A stretch of DNA of 64,000 nt from Prochlorococcus marinus CUG1417 (GTDB taxonomy: Bacteria > Cyanobacteriota > Cyanobacteriia > PCC-6307 > Cyanobiaceae): the NCBI RefSeq assembly GCF_017695975.1, contig NZ_JAAORN010000001.1, positions 806,001-870,000 of the forward strand. Direction: 5' to 3'. The translations under genes were made by a program, and so were the position numbers. The notes beneath the pieces were generated by a model that was not told the origin of the DNA, searched no databases, and worked only from the letters and a program-made list of their open reading frames with translations. Of the stretch, positions 38,018 through 48,177 are shown piece by piece; the stretch's first letter is position 1; each line of letters starts with the position of its first letter.

Positions 38018-41000
38018 TCAGAATTCATTTTTTTCAATTATTGAATCAGTATTAATAATTATGTTCTTTAAATTTTCAATGACATCTGATGAACAATTAT
38101 TCCACATTTTTCTATTGACAATTTCAAGAAATCTTTGTGCAATGTCTCTTAAAGCCCATGGATTGTTCTCTAGAAAGAAATTCCTAAGATCCAGATCACA
38201 TAACCATGATTTATAAACTTCCTCATAACACCAATCTGAGACTACTTCAGTAGAAGCATCAAAAGCATATAAGTAATCTAGTGTAGCTGAAAATTCAAAC
38301 GCTCCTTTATAACCATTATCCTTCATTCCATTTATCCATTTAGGGTTAAGTATTCTTGATATAACAACTTTATTAATTTCATCTTGTAATTTTGAAATTT
38401 TGGATAATCCATATTTTGATAAATCACCATGATACATTTCAGGAAATTTACCGCTCATTTTTTTTACTGCTGAAGATAATCCGCCCTGAAATTGATAATA
38501 ATCATCAGAATCTAAAATATCATGTTCCTTATTATCTTGGTTATGAACTACTAACTGCACATTTTTAAGAGCATTTTCTAATGATTTTTTATCCTCTATA
38601 GGTTCAAGATTATCACTGTAAATCCACTTACTCCAATTAAGAAAAGATTCTCCAAAATCCTCAATATTTTCCCAATTTGAATTTGAAATTAGTTCTTGCA
38701 GACCAGCTCCATATGATCCTGGCGCTGACCCAAATATACGATTAATTGAATCACCATCCCTTGATGCCCCAGCGAGAGGGTTAAATTTATCATCCTCATT
38801 AAGATTAGAAACAAGAGTTATTGCTTTAGAAGTTAATTTAACTAACTGTGGAAATGCATCTCTAAACATTCCTGAAATCCTTAAAGTAACATCAACCCTT
38901 GGTCTTTCGAGAACAGATAAAGGAATGATTTCTAGATCAACTACTCTTCTTGAAGGCCCATCCCAAATAGGCTGTACTCCTAATAAATATAGTATTTGAC
39001 AAATGTCTTCACCACCATTTCTCATTGTGGATGTTGCCCATACAGATATTGCTATATTTTTTAAATCTTCTCCATTATCTTGTTTGTATAAATCAAGTAT
39101 TTGTGAAGCAGACTGACAACCAACACTCCATGCTGATTCAGTTGGCAGTCCTCTCGAATCAACTGAAAAGAAATTTTTACCAGTGGGTAAAGTTTCAGTT
39201 TTACCTCTCGTAGGAGCTCCAGATGGACCACTTTTTACATATTTTCCATTTAATGAATTAATAAATGATAATTTCTCATTATACGAAGAATTAATGATTG
39301 GAATTAGAATCTCTTCTTTTAATAATAAAAAATACGTATTATGTTTTTTTTCATTAACGAAATAGTCTATTATTTTCTGATTTTTATATTTTTCTAGATT
39401 TTTTATATTGATATTCTTTTTGTAAAAAAACAAATATATTAAATACTTTGCTTGTTGTTCCAAAAAATCAATAGCCATTCTAAAATTTAAAAGGTTTTTG
39501 TTGGAAAAAGTCATTAATATTTTTTTATCCTTTTCACTTAACATTTGATCATATTGATTTGTCCAAGGATTCAAATCTAGTTTTAAATGTTTTGCTATAT
39601 ATTGAGTAACACCAATTCGGTTCGTATTTGGTACTCTAGCAATACACAAGAATAAATTTATTTCATTAATATCATTCTGCCTATTGCCAAAAATATGCAA
39701 ACCTGTCCTAATTTGAGATTCTTTAATTTTGCAAAGAAAGGAATCAATTTCTTCTATTTGATTATTTTTATTCTTTAAAGTAATTTCGCTAAAATCTTTT
39801 TTTATTAATTCAAAAATGGAATTTTCTATTATTTCAATCCTATTAGAATTTAATAATTTTGCTTCAAAATATTCGTCTAAATAATTTTCTAATATTGAAT
39901 ATTTTCCATATAATTCTGACCTATCCAAAGGAGGGGTTAAATGATCAATAATTGTTGCAGCAGTTCTTCTTTTAGCTTGGGATCCTTCTCCAGGATCATT
40001 TACGATAAAGGGATATATGTTTGGTATTGCTGGACAAATAATATTTGGAAAACATTTATTGCTGAGACCTATAGATTTACCAGGTAACCATTCAACAGTC
40101 CCATGTTTACCAATATGGCAAATAGCATTTGCCTTAAAAACTTTTTCAATCCAAAAATATTGTGCTAAATATCTATGGGGAGGTGGAAGATCGGGAGAAT
40201 GAATATCTCTATCGGTGAAGGCGTCATAACCTCGTTGAGGTTGAATCAATAATGTTATTTTTCCAAATCTAATACCATTGATTGAGAAGCCTTTATTATC
40301 TAGATCGATCGCATCAGATGGTTTACCCCAACGACTAACAATAATATTTTTGGGATCAATTTCTAAATAATTCCAATATTTTAAATATTCACTAAGTGGT
40401 AAGTAATCTAATGGTTTATTATTTTGAGATTCAATATCATTAGTTCTAGTTTTTATAAGCATTGTCATTAATTCCGAAGAATCTTGAGGATAATTACAAG
40501 ATCCAAGGTCATAACCTTCTTCTTTTAACCAATTAAGAATATTTATTATTGAAGATGGTGTATTTAGACCAACGCCATTACCGATTCTTCCGTTCTTTAC
40601 TGGATAATTACTTATTACTAAACAAATTCTTTTATCAAAATTATTAAGTTTCTGAAGTTTCACATAATTTGTTGCAAATTTTGAAATCCATTGAATACCT
40701 ACTTGATCAGCTTTGTAACTAGTTATTTCACTATATAGTGTATTTTTCTTAGAAATTATTTCCTTAAATGCTGAAGGACAGGTAGTAATTCTTCCATCAA
40801 ATTCAGGAATAATTATTTGCATTAATAAATCAGATGAATTCATTCCAATAGATGAATTTAACCACTTTTTTCTTGATCTATTAGAAGAAAGAAGCTGTAA
40901 AATTGGAATTTTAAGAGAAGTAAAAATATTTGTTGAATTTTCAATTAATTCATTATTTTTGATTTGAGATGAAGAAAATGAAGTTGTGGTAATTATTAGT

Positions 41001-41755
41001 TTAATATCTTCTTTTTTAAAAATTTCAATTAATTTTTTCTGGATAATATTATCTTTTAGTGTTGAAATAAAAAATGTTTTAGGAGATAATCCGCATTTTC
41101 TTAATTGCAAGTTAAGTTTTTCGTTTACTTCAATTTCATTAGCCAAAAAAAGTGATTTATAGGATATTATTCCTATCTTTTCGCCACTTTCATTTTTCCA
41201 ATCGTGTAAATAGGGATCTGCATAAAAAGTAATATTCAAAAAATCATCAGGAATTAATTTTTCATCTAAAACTAAATAATTTAAACAATTAAGAAACTTT
41301 CTATAATTATCCAGTCCTCCAGATCTTAGTAATCTAGAAATATTTAATGCAATATTTTTATCTATACTACTTATTTCACATAAGGAAATTTCCTGGTCAA
41401 TGGTGCCTGAAAGGATTACTAACTTCCTTTTTTTATTAACTGCTTGCCAATTTAAAAGTTGTTCTATTCCATAGTTCCATGTACCTTTATCTCCAAATAT
41501 TCTAAGTACGACTACTTTTGCATAATTTATTGTTTTTAATAAATAATTATCTATTTGAGCAGAGGAATTTAAATTAGAAATTTCTAAAGCTCTTATATTA
41601 TTTTTTAATGAAGCAAAATCTTTTTCTAACAACAAGTTTGATATAAGATTTAAATCAGTCTTGACACTTGTTATAAAAATAAAATCTGCAGCTGGTTGCT
41701 CAATTAAATCATCCTTATTCTTTTCATTTCCTGCTATATTTAATATCCTGTGCAT
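38018..41755 (-). CDS. cobN: Cobaltochelatase large subunit CobN
   Basis: 1245 aa. ATP-dependent insertion of cobalt into hydrogenobyrinate a,c-diamide; paralogous to the magnesium chelatase subunit BchH/ChlH. Recognisable blocks include ICHIGKHGTVEWLPGKSIGL, DPGEGSQAKRRTAATIIDHL and the C-terminal SVWATSTMRNGGEDICQIL with FGSAPGSYGAGL. I prefer CobN over ChlH because the sequence reads as the CobN form in these blocks and because cyanobacterial CobN is of this length. The small chelatase subunits may be the shared ChlI/ChlD. Divergent from ilvE across 72 bases. Confidence 0.9.
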   Translation of the reverse strand: MHRILNIAGNEKNKDDLIEQPAADFIFITSVKTDLNLISNLLLEKDFASLKNNIRALEISNLNSSAQIDNYLLKTINYAKVVVLRIFGDKGTWNYGIEQLLNWQAVNKKRKLVILSGTIDQEISLCEISSIDKNIALNISRLLRSGGLDNYRKFLNCLNYLVLDEKLIPDDFLNITFYADPYLHDWKNESGEKIGIISYKSLFLANEIEVNEKLNLQLRKCGLSPKTFFISTLKDNIIQKKLIEIFKKEDIKLIITTTSFSSSQIKNNELIENSTNIFTSLKIPILQLLSSNRSRKKWLNSSIGMNSSDLLMQIIIPEFDGRITTCPSAFKEIISKKNTLYSEITSYKADQVGIQWISKFATNYVKLQKLNNFDKRICLVISNYPVKNGRIGNGVGLNTPSSIINILNWLKEEGYDLGSCNYPQDSSELMTMLIKTRTNDIESQNNKPLDYLPLSEYLKYWNYLEIDPKNIIVSRWGKPSDAIDLDNKGFSINGIRFGKITLLIQPQRGYDAFTDRDIHSPDLPPPHRYLAQYFWIEKVFKANAICHIGKHGTVEWLPGKSIGLSNKCFPNIICPAIPNIYPFIVNDPGEGSQAKRRTAATIIDHLTPPLDRSELYGKYSILENYLDEYFEAKLLNSNRIEIIENSIFELIKKDFSEITLKNKNNQIEEIDSFLCKIKESQIRTGLHIFGNRQNDINEINLFLCIARVPNTNRIGVTQYIAKHLKLDLNPWTNQYDQMLSEKDKKILMTFSNKNLLNFRMAIDFLEQQAKYLIYLFFYKKNINIKNLEKYKNQKIIDYFVNEKKHNTYFLLLKEEILIPIINSSYNEKLSFINSLNGKYVKSGPSGAPTRGKTETLPTGKNFFSVDSRGLPTESAWSVGCQSASQILDLYKQDNGEDLKNIAISVWATSTMRNGGEDICQILYLLGVQPIWDGPSRRVVDLEIIPLSVLERPRVDVTLRISGMFRDAFPQLVKLTSKAITLVSNLNEDDKFNPLAGASRDGDSINRIFGSAPGSYGAGLQELISNSNWENIEDFGESFLNWSKWIYSDNLEPIEDKKSLENALKNVQLVVHNQDNKEHDILDSDDYYQFQGGLSSAVKKMSGKFPEMYHGDLSKYGLSKISKLQDEINKVVISRILNPKWINGMKDNGYKGAFEFSATLDYLYAFDASTEVVSDWCYEEVYKSWLCDLDLRNFFLENNPWALRDIAQRFLEIVNRKMWNNCSSDVIENLKNIIINTDSIIEKNEF

Positions 41756-41827
41756 TTTTATATATAAATAAGGTTTAGAATAAGTAAGTAGGATAAAACA
41801 AGTTTACCTTAATTAAATAAATTAAAT

Positions 41828-42742
41828 ATGCATGAATTTCTTCCATACGCCTGGTTCGAAGGTAAATGTATTCCATTTAAAGAAGCAAAAATATCAATAG
41901 CTACTCATGCACTTCATTACGGTACTGCTGCATTTGGAGGAATGCGAGCAATACCTAACCCAACAAACAAAGATGAATTCCTTTTGTTTAGAACTGATAA
42001 ACATATAAAAAGATTATCTCAAAGTGCAAAATTACTCTTAACTGAAATTTCTGAAGAATATATTTTTAAAGCTTTAGAAGAAGTTATAAAAAGAAACAAG
42101 CCAGAAAAACCTATTTACATAAGACCATTTGTATATACAAGCGATTTAGGTATAGCGCCAAGGTTACACAATATTGAAACAAATTTCTTTATTTATTGTA
42201 TTGAACTAGGAGATTATCTATCCCCAGATGGTGTTTCATGTAGAATGAGTAGTTGGACAAGGCAAGAAGATAGATCTCTCCCCTTAAGAGGAAAAATAAG
42301 TGGAGCATATATTACTAGTTCATTAGCCAAAACAGAAGCTAGTTTATCGGGTTTTGATGAAGCCCTGCTATTAAATTCAAGTGGTAAGGTAAGCGAAGCT
42401 AGTGGTATGAATTTATTTATTGTAAGGAATGGAGACTTAATCACTCCTGGTGTTGATCAAGATATCCTTGAGGGTATTACTAGAGCTAGTGTAATTGAAT
42501 TAGCTAAATCATTTGGAATAAATGTAATTGAGAGGCCTGTTGATAAAACAGAATTATTAATAGCCGATGAAGTTTTTTTAACTGGTACAGCAGCAAAAAT
42601 TACACCAGTTAAAAAAATTGAATCAACTGAATTAAATGTTGAAAGACCAATAATGAATAAATTAAAAAGTAAGCTTATAGAAATAACAGAAGGTCGTTCT
42701 CAAGACTATGATAATTGGGTAACAAGAATTTCACTAAAATAA
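41828..42742 (+). CDS. ilvE: Branched-chain amino acid aminotransferase
   Basis: 304 aa, fold-type IV PLP enzyme performing the last transamination for Leu, Ile and Val. Family blocks: ATHALHYGTAAFGGMRA, YIRPFVYTSD, LRGKISGAYITSSLAKTEA and the signature SEASGMNLFIVRNG. FLTGTAAKITPV near the C-terminus is typical. The length is normal. metH begins 17 bases after its stop on the same strand, suggesting co-transcription. Confidence 0.94.
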   Translation: MHEFLPYAWFEGKCIPFKEAKISIATHALHYGTAAFGGMRAIPNPTNKDEFLLFRTDKHIKRLSQSAKLLLTEISEEYIFKALEEVIKRNKPEKPIYIRPFVYTSDLGIAPRLHNIETNFFIYCIELGDYLSPDGVSCRMSSWTRQEDRSLPLRGKISGAYITSSLAKTEASLSGFDEALLLNSSGKVSEASGMNLFIVRNGDLITPGVDQDILEGITRASVIELAKSFGINVIERPVDKTELLIADEVFLTGTAAKITPVKKIESTELNVERPIMNKLKSKLIEITEGRSQDYDNWVTRISLK

Positions 42743-42759
42743 ATTATTTTTCACCTAAA

Positions 42760-45700
42760 ATGGAATCTTTCAGAACCTATTTAAATAGAGATGAAAAACC
42801 ATTAATTATTTTTGACGGAGGTACTGGAACATCATTTCAGAACTTAAATCTTACTTCAGATGACTTTGGAGGAAAAGAATTAGAAGGTTGTAATGAAAAC
42901 CTTGTATTATCATCACCAAAAGTAGTTGAAAGAGTTCATGATTCATTCCTAGAAGCTGGTTGTCATGTTATAGAAACTAATACCTTTGGAGCCTCATCCA
43001 TAGTTCTTGATGAATATGATATTGCGGATAAGGCATATGACATAAATAAAAATGCTGCATTAATAGCAAAAAACGCTGCGTCCAAATATACATCAGTTGA
43101 TAAACCAAGGTTTGTTGCTGGTTCAATTGGACCAACCACTAAATTACCGACATTAGGACATATAGATTTTGATGAATTAAAGCAGTCATATAAAGAACAA
43201 ATATATGGTCTTATAGATGGAGGAGTTGATCTTCTATTAATTGAAACTTGTCAAGATGTATTGCAAATAAAATCTGCCTTATCAGCATCAAAAGAAGTAC
43301 TTGATAGTAAAAATATAGATTTACCCATAATGGTATCTATAACAATGGAAACAACAGGTACTATGCTTGTTGGATCTGATATCGCATCTGCATTAACAAT
43401 ACTAGAGCCATTTAATATAGATGTCCTTGGACTTAATTGTGCTACTGGTCCAGAACAAATGAAGGAACATATAAAATATTTGTCTGAAAATTCACCCTTC
43501 GCTATCAGTTGTATTCCCAATGCAGGACTTCCTGAAAATGTTGGTGGTGTGGCTCACTACAGATTAAAGCCAATAGAATTAAAAATGCAGCTAATGAATT
43601 TTATCTACGACTTTAATGTTCAATTAATAGGTGGATGTTGTGGGACGACACCTGATCATATTAAATATCTTTCTTCAATAATTGACGAAATTATTGATAA
43701 CGAAAGGAATAGCAAAAATGGTAAGAACAAATCAAGTGGATATATTCCTTCTGCATCATCAATATATAATTCTGTGCCGTACAAACAAGATAATTCAATT
43801 TTGATTGTAGGAGAAAGATTAAATGCAAGTGGATCTAAAAAGGTAAGGGAGTTATTAAATAACGATGACTGGGATGGACTAGTTTCAATTGCCAAGCAAC
43901 AACAAAAAGAAAATGCACACGTACTTGATGTGAATGTTGATTATGTGGGGAGAGACGGAGTGAAAGATATGAAAGAAATAACTTCAAGACTAGTTACCAA
44001 TATAAATTTGCCTTTAATGATTGACTCTACAGATGCTGACAAAATGGAAAGTGGATTAAAGTCAGCTGGTGGTAAATGTATTTTAAATTCAACAAATTAC
44101 GAAGACGGTGATGAAAGATTTGATCAAGTTCTAAATTTAGCATTGGGGTACGGTTCAGGACTTGTTGTAGGAACTATTGATGAAGATGGAATGGCAAGGA
44201 ATGCAGATAAAAAATATAACATTGTTAAACGAGCGATTAATAGAACAAGAGAATGTGGTTTGTCAGATTATGAGCTCTTTTTTGATCCATTAGCTTTGCC
44301 AATATCTACTGGGATAGAAGAAGATAGATTAAACGCTAAAGAAACAATTACTGCTATATCAAATATTCGTGATAATTTCCCAGATATTCATATCATACTG
44401 GGGATATCAAACATTAGTTTTGGTCTTTCACCATTATCTAGAATTAATTTAAATTCAATATTTTTAGATGAATGCATTAAAGCGGGATTGGATTCTGCTA
44501 TTATCGCACCAAATAAAATTTTGCCTTTATCAAAAATTTCTCAAGAGACTAAAAAGCTTTGCTTAGATTTGATATATGACAAAAGAGAATTTGAAGATGA
44601 TATTTGTATATATGATCCATTAGTAGAATTAACAAAGGCATTTCAAGATTTATCTATTCAGGATTTCAAAAAAGCATCTTCAGAAAATAAAAACTTAACA
44701 CTGGAAGAAAGTCTAAAAAATCATATTATTGATGGAGAAAAAATAGGTTTAGAGGATCAATTAAATAAAGCTTTAAAAAAATATAAACCTCTTGAAATAA
44801 TTAATACCTTTTTACTAGATGGGATGAAAGTTGTAGGAGATTTATTTGGCTCAGGTCAAATGCAATTGCCATTTGTACTACAATCCGCTGAAACAATGAA
44901 ATTTGCGGTTTCAATTTTAGAACCCTATATGGAAACTGTAGATCAAAAAATATCTAATGGAAAACTCTTAATAGCAACTGTCAAAGGCGATGTTCATGAT
45001 ATTGGAAAAAATTTGGTTGACATAATACTTACAAATAATGGTTATGACGTTATAAATCTTGGAATAAAGCAAGATGTTTCAGCAATTATAGATGCACAAA
45101 AGAAGCATAATGCCGACTGCATAGCTATGAGCGGATTACTCGTTAAATCAACTGCATTTATGAAAGATAATTTAGAGGCTTTTAATAATGAAGATATTGA
45201 TGTACCAGTAATATTAGGAGGCGCAGCCTTAACCCCAAAATTTGTTAATGAGGACTGCAGCAAAATATATAAAGGGAAAATATTGTACGGAAAAGATGCG
45301 TTCACTGATCTTAAATTCATGAATGAATATATGGATAATAAGAAAAAGGGTAATTGGTCAAATACAGAGGGTTTCATTAACAATGAAGGTATAAATATTA
45401 ATTTAGCCTCATCAAAATCCAACTCTCAAGCTGTTAAAGAATCAATATCAGTAAATACCGAGACTTCCAAATTAAATTTAAAAGAAAATTTTATAAGATC
45501 TAAATATATAAATGAAGAAGAACCAATTCAAGCTCCTTTCTTGGGAACGAAAGTCTTGAACGAAATCGATATAGATTTAAATAAATTAATTTTTTATTTA
45601 GATACAAAAGCTCTATTTAGCGGTCAATGGCAAATAAAAAAAGGAAAAAACCAAAGCGTAGATGAATACAATAACTACCTGGATTCATATGCTAAACCAT

Positions 45701-46326
45701 TGTTAGATAAATGGTTAGAGGCAATTATAGAAAAAAAACTTATTTCACCCAAAGCAGTTTATGGATATTTCAAATGCGGAAGAAAAGATAATAGTATTTT
45801 ATTATTTGATAATAAATCATTAAATAAAATTTCACAATTTAATTTTCCAAGACAAAAATCTGGGAATAATCTATGCATAGCTGATTTTTATTGTGATTTG
45901 AAAAATGATAAACCGATAGATATATTTCCTATGCAGGCAGTAACCATGGGCGATATTGCTAGTGAATATTCTCAAAAATTATTTAAAGAAGATAAATATA
46001 GCGATTATTTGTTATTCCATGGGCTTACAGTCCAATTAGCAGAAGCTCTAGCTGAGTATGTCCATGCATTAATTCGTATTGAATGTGGTTTTAGGTCTGA
46101 AGAACCAGACAAAAATAGAGAAATACTAGCTCAAAAATATAGAGGAGCTAGATATTCTTTTGGTTATCCTGCATGTCCAAAAGTATCTGATTCAAACATA
46201 CAATTATCATTGTTGGATGCAAAAAGGATAAACTTGACCATGGATGAATCTGAACAACTCCATCCAGAACAAAGTACTACAGCTATCATTTCACTACACT
46301 CAAAAGCTAAATATTTCAGCGCTTAA
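42760..46326 (+). CDS. metH: Cobalamin-dependent methionine synthase
   Basis: 1188 aa from the ATG at 42760. An upstream ATG at 42715 would lie inside ilvE. All four modules are present in order: homocysteine-binding barrel (IIFDGGTGTSFQN; zinc Cys in GGCCGTTPDH), folate barrel (LNASGSKKVRELL, DVNVDYVGRDG), corrinoid module (KGDVHDIGKNLVDIIL with the cobalt-ligating His) and the SAM-dependent reactivation domain (RGARYSFGYPACP). It methylates homocysteine and depends on the corrinoid pathway to which CobN and CobU belong. Confidence 0.96.
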   Translation: MESFRTYLNRDEKPLIIFDGGTGTSFQNLNLTSDDFGGKELEGCNENLVLSSPKVVERVHDSFLEAGCHVIETNTFGASSIVLDEYDIADKAYDINKNAALIAKNAASKYTSVDKPRFVAGSIGPTTKLPTLGHIDFDELKQSYKEQIYGLIDGGVDLLLIETCQDVLQIKSALSASKEVLDSKNIDLPIMVSITMETTGTMLVGSDIASALTILEPFNIDVLGLNCATGPEQMKEHIKYLSENSPFAISCIPNAGLPENVGGVAHYRLKPIELKMQLMNFIYDFNVQLIGGCCGTTPDHIKYLSSIIDEIIDNERNSKNGKNKSSGYIPSASSIYNSVPYKQDNSILIVGERLNASGSKKVRELLNNDDWDGLVSIAKQQQKENAHVLDVNVDYVGRDGVKDMKEITSRLVTNINLPLMIDSTDADKMESGLKSAGGKCILNSTNYEDGDERFDQVLNLALGYGSGLVVGTIDEDGMARNADKKYNIVKRAINRTRECGLSDYELFFDPLALPISTGIEEDRLNAKETITAISNIRDNFPDIHIILGISNISFGLSPLSRINLNSIFLDECIKAGLDSAIIAPNKILPLSKISQETKKLCLDLIYDKREFEDDICIYDPLVELTKAFQDLSIQDFKKASSENKNLTLEESLKNHIIDGEKIGLEDQLNKALKKYKPLEIINTFLLDGMKVVGDLFGSGQMQLPFVLQSAETMKFAVSILEPYMETVDQKISNGKLLIATVKGDVHDIGKNLVDIILTNNGYDVINLGIKQDVSAIIDAQKKHNADCIAMSGLLVKSTAFMKDNLEAFNNEDIDVPVILGGAALTPKFVNEDCSKIYKGKILYGKDAFTDLKFMNEYMDNKKKGNWSNTEGFINNEGININLASSKSNSQAVKESISVNTETSKLNLKENFIRSKYINEEEPIQAPFLGTKVLNEIDIDLNKLIFYLDTKALFSGQWQIKKGKNQSVDEYNNYLDSYAKPLLDKWLEAIIEKKLISPKAVYGYFKCGRKDNSILLFDNKSLNKISQFNFPRQKSGNNLCIADFYCDLKNDKPIDIFPMQAVTMGDIASEYSQKLFKEDKYSDYLLFHGLTVQLAEALAEYVHALIRIECGFRSEEPDKNREILAQKYRGARYSFGYPACPKVSDSNIQLSLLDAKRINLTMDESEQLHPEQSTTAIISLHSKAKYFSA

Positions 46327-46335
46327 GCTAAATTT

Positions 46336-46554
46336 TTAGTTGTTTTCTAAATATTCAATAATTTCTTCCTGAAGTTCTTCCATCGTTTCATTATCACCCA
46401 GATCAAGACCCTCACCCGCGGCATCCTGTGTTAACTCAAGATAATATGAAGCACCATCGCTAGATAAAAATTCTAATGCGGAAGTTTCATCACTATCTTT
46501 AAAAGCTTCATAAAGAGCTTTAAATGCAATGTTTTCAGTAAAGTCCCAATCCAT
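46336..46554 (-). CDS. Small acidic protein, 72 aa, unknown
   Basis: A strongly acidic soluble peptide with a high share of Asp and Glu, alternating with aromatic and Leu residues (DWDFTENIAFKALYEAF, EELQEEIIEYLENN). It is probably mostly helical, with no signal peptide or Cys. I do not recognise a family. The gene is convergent with metH at a 9-base distance and has a promoter-like upstream region with a TTGACG box. Sensible composition and spacing support a real gene. Confidence 0.65.
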   Translation of the reverse strand: MDWDFTENIAFKALYEAFKDSDETSALEFLSSDGASYYLELTQDAAGEGLDLGDNETMEELQEEIIEYLENN

Positions 46555-46578
46555 AATGAAAAAAACCTTATTAGAATT

Positions 46579-46607
46579 ATTACCTCCTTACCCCCCATAC
46601 TCGTCAA
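46579..46607 (-). promoter_or_regulatory. Promoter-like segment with displaced perfect Shine-Dalgarno sequence
   Basis: On the minus strand, TTGACG (46607-46602) is followed by a G-rich spacer and GTAATAAT near 46583-46576, resembling a -35/-10 pair. Inside it, TAAGGAGGT (46590-46582) is a full match to the usual anti-Shine-Dalgarno sequence, but it lies 27 bases upstream of the ATG at 46554, too far to act on that start. Confidence 0.3.
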
Positions 46608-46652
46608 CCTTTTTTAAAGAAATGTTGGTGTTTTATTATTATTAAAAAATCT

Positions 46653-47036
46653 ATGACCAAAAATAATCAAAATCAGTTAAATGTCCTTGGAGAAAAAATT
46701 GAGATTTGTAGTTGCGCACCAATGACAGGGTGGTTCAGGGATGGATTTTGCAACTATGACAAAAATGATGGAGGAAATCATTCCATATGTTGTGTAATGG
46801 ATGATAATTTCTTGAAATATAGTAAATCACAAGGTAATGATTTAATAACTCCAATGCCTATTTATTCCTTCCCAGGACTAAAGGATGGTGATCATTGGTG
46901 TATTTGTCTTGATAGGTGGAAGCAAGCATTATTAGACGGTCTTGCACCAAAAGTCATATTAGAATCAACGAATATCGTAGTCTTAGAATCAGTACCTCTG
47001 GAAAAATTGAAAGAATATCAATTTAATAAAAAGTAA
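46653..47036 (+). CDS. DUF2237 family protein
   Basis: 127 aa, soluble. It matches DUF2237 through CAPMTGWFRDGFCNYD, GNHSICCVMDDNFLKYSKSQ, DHWCICLDRWKQALLDGLAP and VVLESVPLEKLKEY. Several conserved Cys residues and the DGxC pattern suggest metal or redox chemistry, but no activity is established. The family occurs in bacteria and some eukaryotes. It is divergent from the small acidic gene across 98 bases. Confidence 0.82.
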   Translation: MTKNNQNQLNVLGEKIEICSCAPMTGWFRDGFCNYDKNDGGNHSICCVMDDNFLKYSKSQGNDLITPMPIYSFPGLKDGDHWCICLDRWKQALLDGLAPKVILESTNIVVLESVPLEKLKEYQFNKK

Positions 47037-47084
47037 TTACAAGTTTATTTTTTTTTTTAAAATGATAATGATAAATTTATTTAA

Positions 47085-47915
47085 ATGAGTTTAGAAATAT
47101 ATTGGAAAAAAGCACTAGAACAAACCCAATTATCAATTGATGATGAATCATTATTTCCTCTCAAAACTGATATTATTACAAGGGATTTATATGAAAAAGA
47201 CGACTTCATAATTAGGAAACTCGATACTTCAAAATTTAATAAAAAAAAAATTTATGGTCCTAAGCAAAATCCATTTTGTCCTTGGGAAAAGATACTAGAA
47301 ATTGATAAAATTGGTGATAATCATCAACTAATATTAAATAAATACCCTGTACAAAAAGGTCATATTTTACTTATTACAAATGAATGGAAACCTCAAAATG
47401 GATGGTTAGATATTAAAGATTGGAGCGCGATCCAACAAGTTAATAAAGATACTAGTGGATTATGGTTTTTCAATAGTTCTCCAATTGCGGGAGCAAGTCA
47501 ACCTCACAGGCATTTTCAACTTCTGCGTAGATCTAAAGGTGAGATATCATGCCCCAGAGAAAAGTGGTTTCTAGAGATGAACTCATATCAAGATATAGAT
47601 AGTAAGCTTAAAAAAAATATTATTGTATCCAAATTTAATTTTTTAGAAAATCCATCATGTCTTTTTGAATTTTACTTAGAATTATCTAAGAAATTAGGAC
47701 TTGGGGACCCTATTAGTGATAAGAAACCTATGTATCCATACAATATTTTAATAACTAATAAATGGATCGCTATTATAAAAAGAAAAAATGATCATATTCA
47801 TGGTTTTAGTATTAACGGTTTAGGATTTGCAGGATATCTATTAGTAACTGAAAATTCAAATATTAATTATTTAAAGAAATTTGGCCCTGAAAAACTTCTA
47901 GAAAGTTTTGTTTGA
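47085..47915 (+). CDS. Ap4A phosphorylase-like ATP adenylyltransferase (HIT superfamily)
   Basis: 276 aa. The nucleotidyl-transfer motif is ASQPHRHFQLLRR (HxHxQ, about 140-152), as in yeast APA1/APA2-type diadenosine tetraphosphate phosphorylases and the DUF4922-linked bacterial forms. NPFCPWEKIL and LNKYPVQKGHILLITNEW also match the family. The predicted reaction is phosphorolysis of Ap4A to ATP and ADP. It follows the DUF2237 gene after 48 bases. Confidence 0.85.
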   Translation: MSLEIYWKKALEQTQLSIDDESLFPLKTDIITRDLYEKDDFIIRKLDTSKFNKKKIYGPKQNPFCPWEKILEIDKIGDNHQLILNKYPVQKGHILLITNEWKPQNGWLDIKDWSAIQQVNKDTSGLWFFNSSPIAGASQPHRHFQLLRRSKGEISCPREKWFLEMNSYQDIDSKLKKNIIVSKFNFLENPSCLFEFYLELSKKLGLGDPISDKKPMYPYNILITNKWIAIIKRKNDHIHGFSINGLGFAGYLLVTENSNINYLKKFGPEKLLESFV

Positions 47916-47918
47916 ATA

Positions 47919-48098
47919 CTAGTTAGTTACTTCAACTTCCTTATCCCTGCTTATTTGGCTTTCTAGAACTTCTATAGATGCTGTTACGGAGGCAATTTTA
48001 CGTTCAAGTGAATCCTTAATGTAATTAAGCATTTCTAACTTCTTATGTTGATAAAAACTCTTTTTTTCTTTAGATGACTTGAAATAACAATTAAACAT
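47919..48098 (-). CDS. Small protein, 59 aa, coiled-coil-like, unknown
   Basis: ATG at 48098, stop TAG at 47919-47921. The sequence starts MFNCYFKSSKEKKSFYQHKK and continues with a long amphipathic helix (LEMLNYIKDSLERKIASVTASIEVLESQIS) that could form a coiled coil, ending in an acidic tail. It converges on the Ap4A gene at a 3-base distance, which explains why this stretch is protein-like on the minus strand. No family is recognised. Confidence 0.55.
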   Translation of the reverse strand: MFNCYFKSSKEKKSFYQHKKLEMLNYIKDSLERKIASVTASIEVLESQISRDKEVEVTN

Positions 48099-48177
48099 TT
48101 TTATTTTTATTATAAAAAAATACTTAATTGACTTGTGACATAAAAATAAATTGGTTTTAATTTAAAAACAATATTCC

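Noticed and set aside
41756-41827. Cobalamin riboswitch between cobN and ilvE
   Set aside because: The spacer is only 72 bases and has no B12-box-like or conserved stem structure.
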